Assembly (NCBI GenBank): GCA_014729015.1
Contig: WJKR01000062.1
Coordinates: 1-12,037 of the forward strand
Source: Candidatus Woesearchaeota archaeon
GTDB taxonomy: Archaea; Nanobdellota; Nanobdellia; Woesearchaeales; WJKR01
DNA length: 12,037 nucleotides
Direction of reading: 5' to 3'
A model generated the notes under the pieces. It was not told the DNA's origin, did no database searches, and saw only the letters and a list, made by a program, of their open reading frames with translations. Positions 5,014 to 11,590 of the stretch are shown here, one piece after another; positions within the stretch are counted from its first letter, which is position 1, and each line of letters opens with the position of its first letter. Both the position numbers and the translations under genes were made by a program.

Positions 5014-5604
5014 ATGAGACAAGGGTTCGGCATCACGTTCGTGGACCTCGACGAGACCCTGTTCCGCACCTATGCGAAGATCAACGTCATCAAGAACGGC
5101 AACGTCACCAAGAAGCTCACGAACAAGGAATTCAACAACTACCGGCGCAAACCAGGAGAATCATTTGACTTCGGCGAATTCAAGGACGCACGGCTCTTCA
5201 AGAAGACATCCAAGCCTGTCACCAAGCTCATCAAGAGGATAAAAAAGATGATTAGGCGGATCAAGGAAACGAACAGCAAGTCGAGGATCATCGTGCTCAC
5301 CGCCAGGCCCGACATGGACAACAAGGAAATATTCCTAGAAGCGTTCCGCGAACAAGGCATCGACGTGGACCGCCAGGACATCGTCTACATCCACCGCACC
5401 GCTCACCTCAAGGGCACGGTCGCACAGAAGAAGCAACGGGTCATGCAAGACTACATCGAGCATGGCAAGTACCAACGATGCCGGCTCATCGACGATGACC
5501 AACAAAACCTCGCAGCGCTCAAAGAACTGGCCGCGACGCACCCAGGCATGGAGTTCTATGGATTATTGGCCAAGACGGACGGCACCCTCAAAAGAATACA
5601 TTGA
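5014..5604 (+). CDS. HAD-superfamily phosphatase, phage-like subgroup
   Basis: A 196-residue haloacid dehalogenase-fold hydrolase. Motif I is FVDLDET with nucleophile Asp11 and acid/base Asp13; motif II is LTAR (95-98) with Thr96; Lys139 or Lys140 is a motif III candidate; motif IV is IDDDQQN with Asp160-162. The segment after motif I (AKINVIKNG..., then KPGESFDFGEF at 46-56) resembles HAD proteins I know from tailed phage genomes, some of which are compared with polynucleotide 3'-phosphatases. Transfer from a virus is therefore possible, but the codon style matches its T-poor neighbours, arguing against a very recent arrival. Substrate unknown. Leaderless start at ATG 5014. Confidence 0.85.
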   Translation: MRQGFGITFVDLDETLFRTYAKINVIKNGNVTKKLTNKEFNNYRRKPGESFDFGEFKDARLFKKTSKPVTKLIKRIKKMIRRIKETNSKSRIIVLTARPDMDNKEIFLEAFREQGIDVDRQDIVYIHRTAHLKGTVAQKKQRVMQDYIEHGKYQRCRLIDDDQQNLAALKELAATHPGMEFYGLLAKTDGTLKRIH

Positions 5605-5610
5605 GACAAA

Positions 5611-5620
5611 CGCTTAAATA
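5611..5620 (+). promoter_or_regulatory. BRE/TATA promoter of the coiled-coil/PUA gene pair
   Basis: AAACGCTTAAATA straddles 5608-5620 and its TTAAATA core is centred about 28 nt upstream of ATG 5645. This is one of the clearest archaeal-type boxes in the window, placed directly after the HAD gene stop. Confidence 0.65.
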
Positions 5621-5644
5621 CTCCCCGTCCTTCCAAGGAATCCC

Positions 5645-6877
5645 ATGGGGTGGTTCGGACTATTTAAGAGGGAGCAGCCGCACGTCACGCTCGAACTAGA
5701 CGAGGTGAAGGACTGGCTCAAGCACTATCAGGACGATGTAGGGCTCGAGCACCACTTCAACATCTTCCTAGCAGAGATGCGGCAGCACGTCAAGCACACC
5801 ATGGAACGCCTCGACATACTGGAATCAGCAGACCTCAAGAACCCGAACATTCCGCAAAGAGCCAAACAAGCCATGGAAGGGCACAGGAAGCAGTACATCA
5901 AGAGAATAAAGGAGTTCATAGAAAGTATCGACATCCCGAAGGACTATGAGAAGCTCACCCCCTTCGCAGAAGCATTCTCAGAACAAGTAGAGCAGCTGTC
6001 GTCAGACACGCAGAAGAACGTGTACGTGCTCAAAGAATTCCTGGAAAAGGAGGCCGGCAGCGTCGCGAAGACCATCGGGCGTATGGACAGGAGCATCGTC
6101 GACCTGAGGAGCACGTTCGAGAAACTCGGCAAGGAAAAAGTCGACCGTGCGTACGAGCAGCTCGGCAAGCACGACCGGCTCATGGAGCGGCGGGCACAGC
6201 TCGCCGCGGCACTCAAGCAAGAGAAGGAAAAACTCGCGGAGCCGATGGCGAAGCTGGAGAAGATCAAAAAGAAAGTCAAGGAATACACGACCAGCAGGGG
6301 ATACGCGCTCGTGCAGGAGCGCGAGGAAGAGCTCGAACGGCTCAAAGAAGCCCTCAACAAGGACAAGCAAGCGATTAAGCGGGCGACGTCGGCGCTAGGA
6401 AAGGCCATGAAGAAGCTGTTCAAGAAGACGAAGCACAAAGAATGGCTGGAAAAATACTTGGAAGACTTCTCCGACGCATTGCAAGAGGACGAAGAACTCA
6501 TCATCACGAAAATCCTGGACGAAATCCACGACAAATTCGAGGAGTTAGAGCTCACGGACGCGCGCAAAGACAAGGCGAAGAAAGCGCTGAAAAAAACGAG
6601 CGTCGCATGGCTGAACACGCAGAGGAAGAAGCTGCTGGACACCAAGAAGGCCATCTCCTCGCTGGAGGAACGGCTCGGCAAGGACACGACGAGGCTGTTA
6701 ATCGATGAGCAGCAGCGGTGGCAGGCATCCACGCAGGAGCACGTCGACAACATCAGGAAGAACATCGGGCTCATCGAAGAAGAGCTCAGCAGGCTCAGTC
6801 CCAGGCTCTCCTTGCAGAAGGTCAGGGACGCGCTGCGAAGGTTGCATGAAAAGCTGGATCTCAAGGAATTATCATGA
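5645..6877 (+). CDS. Long coiled-coil protein of unknown function
   Basis: I do not recognise this 410-residue protein. After a short hydrophobic start (MGWFGLF) it is almost all charged helix, rich in Lys, Glu, Leu and Arg. Heptad-like stretches are strong at about 165-250 (KLGKEKVDRAYEQL onward to LERLKEALNKDKQ) and again around 330-410. The predicted form is a coiled coil in the cytoplasm, possibly attached to the membrane or a partner by the Trp/Phe-rich N-terminus. No Walker motif or other ATPase signature is present, so it is not an SMC or Rad50 despite the look of the coil. Its stop overlaps the start of the PUA-like gene (ATGA), so the two are probably made together. The antisense strand holds a long Ser-rich ORF that is only a shadow of this gene. 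Confidence 0.85.
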   Translation: MGWFGLFKREQPHVTLELDEVKDWLKHYQDDVGLEHHFNIFLAEMRQHVKHTMERLDILESADLKNPNIPQRAKQAMEGHRKQYIKRIKEFIESIDIPKDYEKLTPFAEAFSEQVEQLSSDTQKNVYVLKEFLEKEAGSVAKTIGRMDRSIVDLRSTFEKLGKEKVDRAYEQLGKHDRLMERRAQLAAALKQEKEKLAEPMAKLEKIKKKVKEYTTSRGYALVQEREEELERLKEALNKDKQAIKRATSALGKAMKKLFKKTKHKEWLEKYLEDFSDALQEDEELIITKILDEIHDKFEELELTDARKDKAKKALKKTSVAWLNTQRKKLLDTKKAISSLEERLGKDTTRLLIDEQQRWQASTQEHVDNIRKNIGLIEEELSRLSPRLSLQKVRDALRRLHEKLDLKELS

Positions 6878-7329
6878 CCGTCGAAACAGCGCTCCAGGCA
6901 CTAGTCAAGGACTACGGCATGCGGCTACCGGAGAACGTCGTATATCGCGGCAAGAAGGCGTTTCTCGTGCCGGAACACGTGCAGGAAATCACAAGAAGAA
7001 TAGACTTGGAACCGTTCAGCGCGGGGCTGCCATTGGGAGAAATGACGAGCAAGGGTTTCAAGCCGAGCTTCGCGCTCCTCGATTTACTGCAAAAGAGCAA
7101 GAACCGTATCATCATCGCAGACGACGTCGAGTGGCTGTTCACCTGCGGCAGGGATGTCTTTATGAACAAGGTCCTCTACGAAGGAGAACTGAAGAAGACG
7201 TTCTTGGTCACGAACAAGAAAGGAGAAGTCCTCGGATTGGGAAGAAAACAGAAGAAAGGCAAGCAAGTGTTCATCAAGAACCTGTACGACCGAGGAGATT
7301 TTCTGAGAAGAGAGAATAAGAAAAAATGA
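6874..7329 (+). CDS. PUA-like RNA-binding protein
   Basis: A 151-residue basic protein. The middle segment SAGLPLGEMTSKGFKPSFAL (49-68) resembles the pre-PUA region of NOL1/NOP2/RsmF-type RNA methyltransferases, where a GLxLGE...F.PS.AL pattern occurs. Following residues (WLFTCGRDVF, 87-96, then TFLVTNKKGEVLGLGRK, 109-125) look like a PUA domain ending, and the C-terminus is very basic. There is no methyltransferase domain, so it probably binds rRNA or tRNA without modifying it itself, or acts with a partner. It starts at the ATGA overlap with the coiled-coil gene; a weak AAGGA at 6863-6867 may be its ribosome site. The family call is from motif memory and could be wrong in detail; NIP7-like proteins are the main alternative. 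Confidence 0.65.
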   Translation: MTVETALQALVKDYGMRLPENVVYRGKKAFLVPEHVQEITRRIDLEPFSAGLPLGEMTSKGFKPSFALLDLLQKSKNRIIIADDVEWLFTCGRDVFMNKVLYEGELKKTFLVTNKKGEVLGLGRKQKKGKQVFIKNLYDRGDFLRRENKKK

Positions 7330-7352
7330 TTACTGCTTAAGTGGTGCTGCGT

Positions 7353-7559
7353 TCAATAAATAATAGTCCCGACAATGATAAGGACATAAGAAATCATCCT
7401 TCTCGACGAAAATCTTGATAGCTTAGGGAACCATGAGCAGCGGCCCGATAAGTCCGAGGGGTACATAATCTTGTCAAAGAAGCGCTTCCAGGGAGATGTA
7501 GGATAATCCTCAGGTCTCCTGCGCTTGTGAAAATGATGGTGGCCGGGATTGTGACGCAT
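7353..7559 (-). pseudogene. Broken PQ-loop (SemiSWEET-like) membrane protein gene
   Basis: The ATG at 7559 shares one base with the transaldolase stop (TAATG). The first frame gives a His/Arg-rich start and WKRFFDKIMY, typical of PQ-loop proteins in DPANN-like archaea. The continuation lies in another frame: LGLIGPLLMVP, then TAA at 7425-7423 exactly where the PQ-loop glutamine (CAA) is expected, then AIKIFVEKD. The original frame then resumes with SYVLIIVGTIIY, resembling the family C-terminus. Thus three lesions are visible: an apparent 1-nt deletion near 7468, a nonsense codon, and loss of the middle of the gene (family members are about 85-130 residues). Read in one frame the ORF gives a 68-residue protein with a single C-terminal hydrophobic segment, so residual expression cannot be excluded. 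Confidence 0.65.
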
Positions 7560-8512
7560 TATCCTCCCCCACGTTGCCGATTGATCAGGTCATGCGCCGA
7601 CGGCTGCGGCTTAGGCTGCGCAGATGGTTGCGTCTGCTGTGCCGGCGTTGGTCTTGCTGGTTGAGCAGGAGCACTCCCTCCTAACAACGCCTGGTACTCA
7701 GGGACGATGTCAGCAGTGAATTTCTCCATGCCTTCCTTGGTCTTCGCGTGCTGCATCATCGCTTTCAGCACGGCAAAAGGTATCGTCCCGATATCAGCGC
7801 CGGCAAGCGCCACTTGTCGTACTTGTCGCGGATTCCGCAAAGAAGCCGCGATGATATTGCAGTCAACCTCGTGCTTCTCGAACAAGTCAGCTATCTTCGT
7901 GACCAAGTCGACGCCTGAGACGATGCCGTTGTCATCAAGCATGTCTTCTTCAACATCTTCTTCCTCATCCGCCTCTGCTTCCCATCCTTCAGCGGGGAAG
8001 TAATCGCCCTTGGAGAACTCTATCCCTGATTGCTGCCGGATGTAATCATCCACGCGGCCAGCGAACGGCGAAACGTACGTCGCGCCGGCAGCAGCGGCCA
8101 ACAAGGCCTGCTCAGGGGTAAACACGAGGGTACAATTCACGGGTATCTCAGCATCATCCAACGATTTGATCGCGCGCAACCCTTCAAAACTATTCCCAGC
8201 ATACGTGTTCACAGGAATCTTGATGACCACGTTCTGCGCGACCTGGTTGTACTTCTGGAACAACGCCTTGCCCTGCGCGACCATGCCAGCAGCGTCCGTC
8301 GCAGTCACTTCCAGGCTGACCGGGTGCTCGGCATCGACGGTCTGCAAGATGTTCCTGATATGGCAGTCCATGTCCACCTGTTGGCCGGCAGCCTTTAGCC
8401 GTTCCACCTCTTTCTTGATCAACGAAGGATTCGTGGTGACACCATCAACGACGCCCCAAGACATCGCGGCCCTAATCTCGTCGAGATTGGCCGTATCGAC
8501 GAACACTTGCAT
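7559..8512 (-). CDS. tal: Transaldolase family protein (FSA/small type) with insert and tail
   Basis: An aldolase of the transaldolase/fructose-6-phosphate aldolase family, moving a dihydroxyacetone unit in sugar phosphate metabolism. Motifs: FVDTANLDEI (4-13, Asp6), GVTTNPSLI (24-32), EVTATD (68-73) and VVIKIP with Schiff-base Lys98; also YVSPFAGRVDD and ASLRNPRQV. It is 317 residues, while the small family is about 215-220. Extra sequence lies after GRVDD: a GDYFPAEG segment and a very acidic run (12 of 17 residues acidic at 178-194), plus a Pro/Gln/Ala-rich tail from about 279 ending DLINRQRGGG. ATG 8512 is chosen because it begins the family N-terminus and has GGTGA over the pgk stop as ribosome site; the open frame extends upstream but that part is antisense-like to nothing and lies inside pgk in another frame. 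Second gene of the pgk operon. Confidence 0.93.
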   Translation of the reverse strand: MQVFVDTANLDEIRAAMSWGVVDGVTTNPSLIKKEVERLKAAGQQVDMDCHIRNILQTVDAEHPVSLEVTATDAAGMVAQGKALFQKYNQVAQNVVIKIPVNTYAGNSFEGLRAIKSLDDAEIPVNCTLVFTPEQALLAAAAGATYVSPFAGRVDDYIRQQSGIEFSKGDYFPAEGWEAEADEEEDVEEDMLDDNGIVSGVDLVTKIADLFEKHEVDCNIIAASLRNPRQVRQVALAGADIGTIPFAVLKAMMQHAKTKEGMEKFTADIVPEYQALLGGSAPAQPARPTPAQQTQPSAQPKPQPSAHDLINRQRGGG

Positions 8513-8520
8513 AGCCAGTT

Positions 8521-9669
8521 TCACCTTTCCAACGCTTGCAACGCCGGTAATTTCTTTCCTTCCATGAGCTTCATGCTCGCACCGCCACCGGTAGAGACGT
8601 GCGTGAACTTCTCGTCCAAGTCGTGTCGTTCGACCATGGCGATGCTGTCTCCACCGCCGACGATCGTGATGACACCGCCTTTCGTCAACTCTGCCAAATG
8701 TTCCATGATGGCAATGGTAGCCTCGCCGAACGGCTTCTCCTCGACGAACCCCAACGGGCCGTTCCACACCACCGTCTTGGCACCGCTCAACACATGCTTG
8801 AAATGCTCCACGCTCTCCGGCCCGATGTCCAACCCTATCATGTCCGCGGGGATACCCTGCGCAGGCACCACCTTCGCTCGGTCGCCGTCCTTCGGGCTCG
8901 GCGCGACCACGACATCAGTAGGCAGCACGACCTTGTCATTATTCGTCAGCATCTGCGCCATGGTCATGTTCTTCTCGTCCAGCAAAGACTTGCCGACCTC
9001 CCATCCTCGTGCCTTGTAGAACGTGAATATCATCGCGCCGCCTACCAACAGCTTGTCGACGTTTGGCAGCATGCGTTGCAGCAACGGCAGCTTCGTCTCC
9101 AGCTTCGCGCCGCCGAGGATAGTAACGACAGGTTTTTCGATCCGGTGAATGTCGAGGTAATGCAACTCCTTTTGTATCAACAGGCCGACGCATCCTTTCA
9201 CGTGCTTGGTCACGCCAACCGTCGAGGCGTGCTCGCGGTGCGCCGTGCCGAACGCGTCGTTCACGAACAACTCGCCGTTCTGCGCCAATTTGCGGGCGAA
9301 CTCAGCATCGTTCGCCTCTTCTTCTTCGTGGAAGCGCACGTTCTCCAGCATGACCACCGGTGTCTCGGGCAGTTCGACGTCGACGCAGTCATCGACTTTC
9401 TGCACGGTCTTGCCGAGGTGCTGCATCAACCGCAACGCCACTTTGTCAGTGGACAAGTGGGGGACGCGCTTGCCATCAGGCCTGCCGATGTGCGTCAACA
9501 AGACCAGCTGCCGCGCGCCGCGCTCGAACAACGCCTCCAGGGTAGGCAGGGATGCCTTGATGCGCGTGTCATCAACGATGTCTCCGGCTTCCGTCAATGG
9601 CACGTTGTAATCAACCCTTACGATGACGCGCTTGTCACGGAAATCCAGGTCTTGGATGGTAGGTATCAT
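8521..9669 (-). CDS. pgk: Phosphoglycerate kinase
   Basis: The glycolytic/gluconeogenic kinase that transfers phosphate between 1,3-bisphosphoglycerate and ADP. At 382 residues it is slightly short for the family (about 390-415). Motifs in order: RVDYNVPL (18-25) with substrate-binding Arg18, Asp20 and Asn22; THIGRPDG; ENVRFHEEEE; NDAFGTAHREHAST; the nucleotide-site GGAKLETK; VWNGPLGFVE; and the C-terminal GGGDSIAM and STGGGAS loops. ATG 9669 has a TATA-like box 29 nt upstream, with no ribosome site, so it is likely leaderless. The box appears shared with the divergent trmJ. Its stop codon forms part of the ribosome site of the following transaldolase gene, so the two are co-transcribed. A 376-codon ORF on the opposite strand is a shadow. 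Confidence 0.98.
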   Translation of the reverse strand: MIPTIQDLDFRDKRVIVRVDYNVPLTEAGDIVDDTRIKASLPTLEALFERGARQLVLLTHIGRPDGKRVPHLSTDKVALRLMQHLGKTVQKVDDCVDVELPETPVVMLENVRFHEEEEANDAEFARKLAQNGELFVNDAFGTAHREHASTVGVTKHVKGCVGLLIQKELHYLDIHRIEKPVVTILGGAKLETKLPLLQRMLPNVDKLLVGGAMIFTFYKARGWEVGKSLLDEKNMTMAQMLTNNDKVVLPTDVVVAPSPKDGDRAKVVPAQGIPADMIGLDIGPESVEHFKHVLSGAKTVVWNGPLGFVEEKPFGEATIAIMEHLAELTKGGVITIVGGGDSIAMVERHDLDEKFTHVSTGGGASMKLMEGKKLPALQALER

Positions 9670-9691
9670 GCTGCCGTGGTAGAAGAACCAT

Positions 9692-9705
9692 GTTTTTATA
9701 AATCT
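9692..9705. promoter_or_regulatory. Single TATA box apparently shared by divergent pgk and trmJ
   Basis: The 56 bp between the two start codons contain one clear TATA element, TTTTTATAAAT, centred near 9698. It is 29 nt from the pgk ATG and 28 nt from the trmJ ATG, the spacing for a leaderless start in either direction. On the pgk side it is preceded by a BRE-like AGAAG; the trmJ side has a poorer BRE, so pgk may be favoured. Confidence 0.6.
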
Positions 9706-9725
9706 TCTCTTATTACTCTTGACTC

Positions 9726-10418
9726 ATGACCGTCAACGTCATATTAGTCCGGCCCGAGCATCCGGGGAACATCGGCGCCGTCGCCAGGACCATGGCGAAC
9801 TTCGGCTTTCAGCAGCTGGTTCTCGTTGAGCCAGCAGCGGCTCCTCAGGACGAGGAGGCGGTCAAGCGGGCCAAGCACGGAAATCGCATCCTCAAAGCCG
9901 CGAGAACGGTCCCTGCTTTAGCAGACGCCGGTTGTAGCTGGTTGATCGCCACGTCCGGCAAGCTTGGCAGTGATGAGAACATCCCCCGCTTGCCCTTGCA
10001 GCCGTGGCAGCTCGCAGGCAGGATTGCCAGTAGCGAGCAGCCGGTCGGCATCGTGTTCGGCCCGGAATCACAGGGGCTCAGCAACGAGGAGTTGGAGTTG
10101 TGCGACGCCTTCCTCTCCATCCCCACGCACAATGCTTACCCGGTCTTGAACCTTTCACACGCGGTCAGCATCATCCTGTACGAATTGTCCATCGCGCGAC
10201 AAGGGAAGTCGACACCGTTCAAGCCGCTCGGTGACAAGCACAAGCAGGTATTGTTGGGGCTCATCGATAAAGCCGTTGAGGCCTTGCCGTTCCAGACCAT
10301 TGACAAAAGGGAAACGCAGAAGAAGGTGTGGCACCGCATGATAGGCAAATCGTTTCTTACCAGCAGGGAGGGGTTCGCCCTCATGGGTTTCTTCAAGAAA
10401 GTCCTCAAGCGACGTTAG
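9726..10418 (+). CDS. trmJ: TrmJ-type SPOUT RNA 2'-O-methyltransferase
   Basis: A 230-residue SPOUT (trefoil-knot) methyltransferase that uses S-adenosylmethionine; TrmJ relatives methylate the 2'-OH of position 32 in tRNA. Motif 1 is PGNIGAVARTMANFG (13-27) with Asn15 and catalytic-type Arg21. The knot motifs are GIVFGPESQGLSNEEL (108-123) and IPTHNAYPVLNLSHAVSIILYEL (132-154). The basic C-terminal extension of about 60 residues is typical of the TrmJ group and probably binds tRNA or supports the dimer. ATG 9726 has a TATA-like box 28 nt upstream. The 3' end overlaps the convergent Yip1-like gene by 4 nt. Exact tRNA position is by family analogy. Confidence 0.92.
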   Translation: MTVNVILVRPEHPGNIGAVARTMANFGFQQLVLVEPAAAPQDEEAVKRAKHGNRILKAARTVPALADAGCSWLIATSGKLGSDENIPRLPLQPWQLAGRIASSEQPVGIVFGPESQGLSNEELELCDAFLSIPTHNAYPVLNLSHAVSIILYELSIARQGKSTPFKPLGDKHKQVLLGLIDKAVEALPFQTIDKRETQKKVWHRMIGKSFLTSREGFALMGFFKKVLKRR

Positions 10419-11116
10419 GCGGGTACCACGCCGATGGCCATCAAGAGGAGGAGCACGATCGTCACGACGACGAACTCGATGATGACCAGTCCGACCAAGT
10501 ACGTCAACAATCCGAGCACGTACACGCTCAGCACTGCTTGCAGCTTTGTGATTTTCTGTATCCTCACGAGCGCATATATTCTAAGATATATACTGTACCC
10601 TTCGAGGCCTGCCCACACCGCGAACGATAGGAATGACAGTAGCCACGTCACCGAGGAGCCCGTCGTGATCGCCTTGTACAACAAGTACAGGAACAACGCT
10701 GAGAAGGGCATGGCCAACCATCCTGGCGTGCCGCCGTACGTCAACACCGCATAGGTATTCTGGAACTTTGCTTTCTTGTTCCACAATTTGACATACCAGT
10801 GCGCCACCCAGTACTTGAAACTCGTCGCCAACAACAACACCACGACCAAGAGCAAGAACAGGAATGCGATGCCGAGCGTGCTCGGCGTGTAGCTGACAAA
10901 AACGTTCTCGATGCCGAGAGACTCGACAATGCCGTACGTCAATTCTTTCAGGAACAGTTTCGCTTGGTTGCTCATGAAGAACGCGCCAATAATCACCATA
11001 AAAAGTAAATAAGTGACGGGTTGCTGCCATTGGTTGATGCGTCGCAACTCCTCCTTGAAGAAACTCTCTGGCTTGACTAGAACGTCCTTCGCAGTGGGCA
11101 AGAAGGGTAATCTCAT
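10415..11116 (-). CDS. Yip1-family integral membrane protein
   Basis: A 233-residue polytopic protein. The N-terminal cytoplasmic stretch has the family-like DVLVKPESFFKEELRR (11-26), followed by five or six hydrophobic segments: about 33-48, 80-100, 130-147, 152-171 and a long stretch 186-230 that may hold two helices. Archaeal Yip1-like proteins are of unknown function; eukaryotic ones act in vesicle traffic, which should not be transferred here. ATG 11116 is chosen because the upstream gene stops at 11122, only 5 nt before, and the extra N-terminal residues of the longer frame lie inside that gene. It is the second gene of a two-gene operon with the PadR-like regulator. The stop overlaps that of trmJ. 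Confidence 0.85.
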   Translation of the reverse strand: MRLPFLPTAKDVLVKPESFFKEELRRINQWQQPVTYLLFMVIIGAFFMSNQAKLFLKELTYGIVESLGIENVFVSYTPSTLGIAFLFLLLVVVLLLATSFKYWVAHWYVKLWNKKAKFQNTYAVLTYGGTPGWLAMPFSALFLYLLYKAITTGSSVTWLLSFLSFAVWAGLEGYSIYLRIYALVRIQKITKLQAVLSVYVLGLLTYLVGLVIIEFVVVTIVLLLLMAIGVVPA

Positions 11117-11121
11117 ACTGC

Positions 11122-11442
11122 TCAGCGCTGCTGTTGTGACTCGATGTAGTTCTTGACGCGGTCGTCGCCGTGCACGGTCGCTTTCGGCCCCAACTTGTAG
11201 TATATCTTCTCTGCTTCCGAGCCCCAAGAATAGTCTCCTCGTTCCTTCTCGATCTTCTCTATCTCGAGCTCGCCGAGCTCGATGCCTTTCTTCAGGTGGT
11301 AGTAGATGACACGCAGCGTGACTTTAGGAAAGAGCTCTCGATATATCTTGTAGATCTGGTAGCCGTGGCCCCTGCCGAGCACGCCGAGTATCTCCAGGAC
11401 GTTCTGGCGGACCGCGCTGCCAACAGGCCTTCCTCTCCGCAT
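11122..11442 (-). CDS. PadR-like winged-helix regulator
   Basis: A 106-residue DNA-binding protein. It opens with MRRGRPVG, an AT-hook-like RGRP (3-6), followed by a winged helix: helix 12-23, HGYQIYKIYRELF (26-38), the recognition region VTLRVIYYHLKKGIELGEL (41-59) and a wing carrying the GDYSWG segment. The pattern resembles PadR-family and related archaeal regulators. I chose ATG 11442 rather than 11466: the TATA box (11466-11473) overlaps the upstream ATG, so a transcript from it would begin near 11445 and could not include it. Gene order with the Yip1-like membrane protein, 5 nt apart, suggests it controls or senses a membrane function and perhaps its own operon. Ligand unknown. Confidence 0.85.
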   Translation of the reverse strand: MRRGRPVGSAVRQNVLEILGVLGRGHGYQIYKIYRELFPKVTLRVIYYHLKKGIELGELEIEKIEKERGDYSWGSEAEKIYYKLGPKATVHGDDRVKNYIESQQQR

Positions 11443-11465
11443 ACCATGTTCCCTGAGAGCCGTCA

Positions 11466-11475
11466 TTTATAAAGT
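11466..11475 (-). promoter_or_regulatory. BRE/TATA promoter of the PadR-like/Yip1 operon
   Basis: On the minus strand GCGAAAAC (BRE-like) precedes TTTATAAA at 11473-11466. The box centre is 28 nt from ATG 11442, giving a leaderless transcript and excluding ATG 11466, which lies within the box. Confidence 0.65.
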
Positions 11476-11494
11476 TTTCGCGGTTCTTTGCACT

Positions 11495-11566
11495 ATGGAA
11501 AAAAATATGGGTTGCGAACTATATATGGCAGCACACAAATTAAGCCCGAAAACCAAGCCTATTTAA
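11495..11566 (+). other. 23-codon ORF in the divergent intergenic region
   Basis: ATG at 11495 opens MEKNMGCELYMAAHKLSPK and four more codons before TAA at 11564. The TATA-like element at 11466-11473 is nearly symmetrical and lies 25 nt upstream, so a leaderless message is conceivable. The stop codon falls in the TATA box of the next gene. No family is recognised and it may be chance. Confidence 0.2.
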
Positions 11567-11567
11567 G
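11559..11567 (+). promoter_or_regulatory. TATA-like box for the Trm11-type gene
   Basis: CTATTTAAG is centred 28 nt upstream of ATG 11591, with pyrimidine-rich sequence between and no ribosome site adjacent to the ATG. Leaderless transcription is likely. A further AT-rich box at 11518-11526 lies upstream. Confidence 0.55.
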
Positions 11568-11590
11568 AAGAAAACCTCCTCTCCACCCAC

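Noticed and set aside
5944..6864. 306-codon ORF antisense to the coiled-coil gene
   Set aside because: Its Ser/Phe/Leu-rich product is the expected mirror of Lys/Glu/Leu coiled-coil codons; there is no promoter or family motif.
7353..7559. Intact 68-residue tail-anchored membrane protein
   Set aside because: The alternative frame carries a better family match, LGLIGPLLMVP then stop then AIKIFVEKD, which explains the ORF as a broken gene. Not fully excluded.
8513..8767. N-terminal extension of the transaldolase frame
   Set aside because: The extra 85 residues are out-of-frame pgk sequence, low-complexity basic; family N-terminus and ribosome site both point to ATG 8512.
8599..9729. 376-codon ORF antisense to pgk
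   Set aside because: Pgk motifs on the other strand are complete from end to end, and the antisense product has no recognisable domain.
11443..11466. ATG 11466 as start of the PadR-like gene
   Set aside because: It overlaps the TATA box of that gene, so a transcript from that promoter would not contain it.
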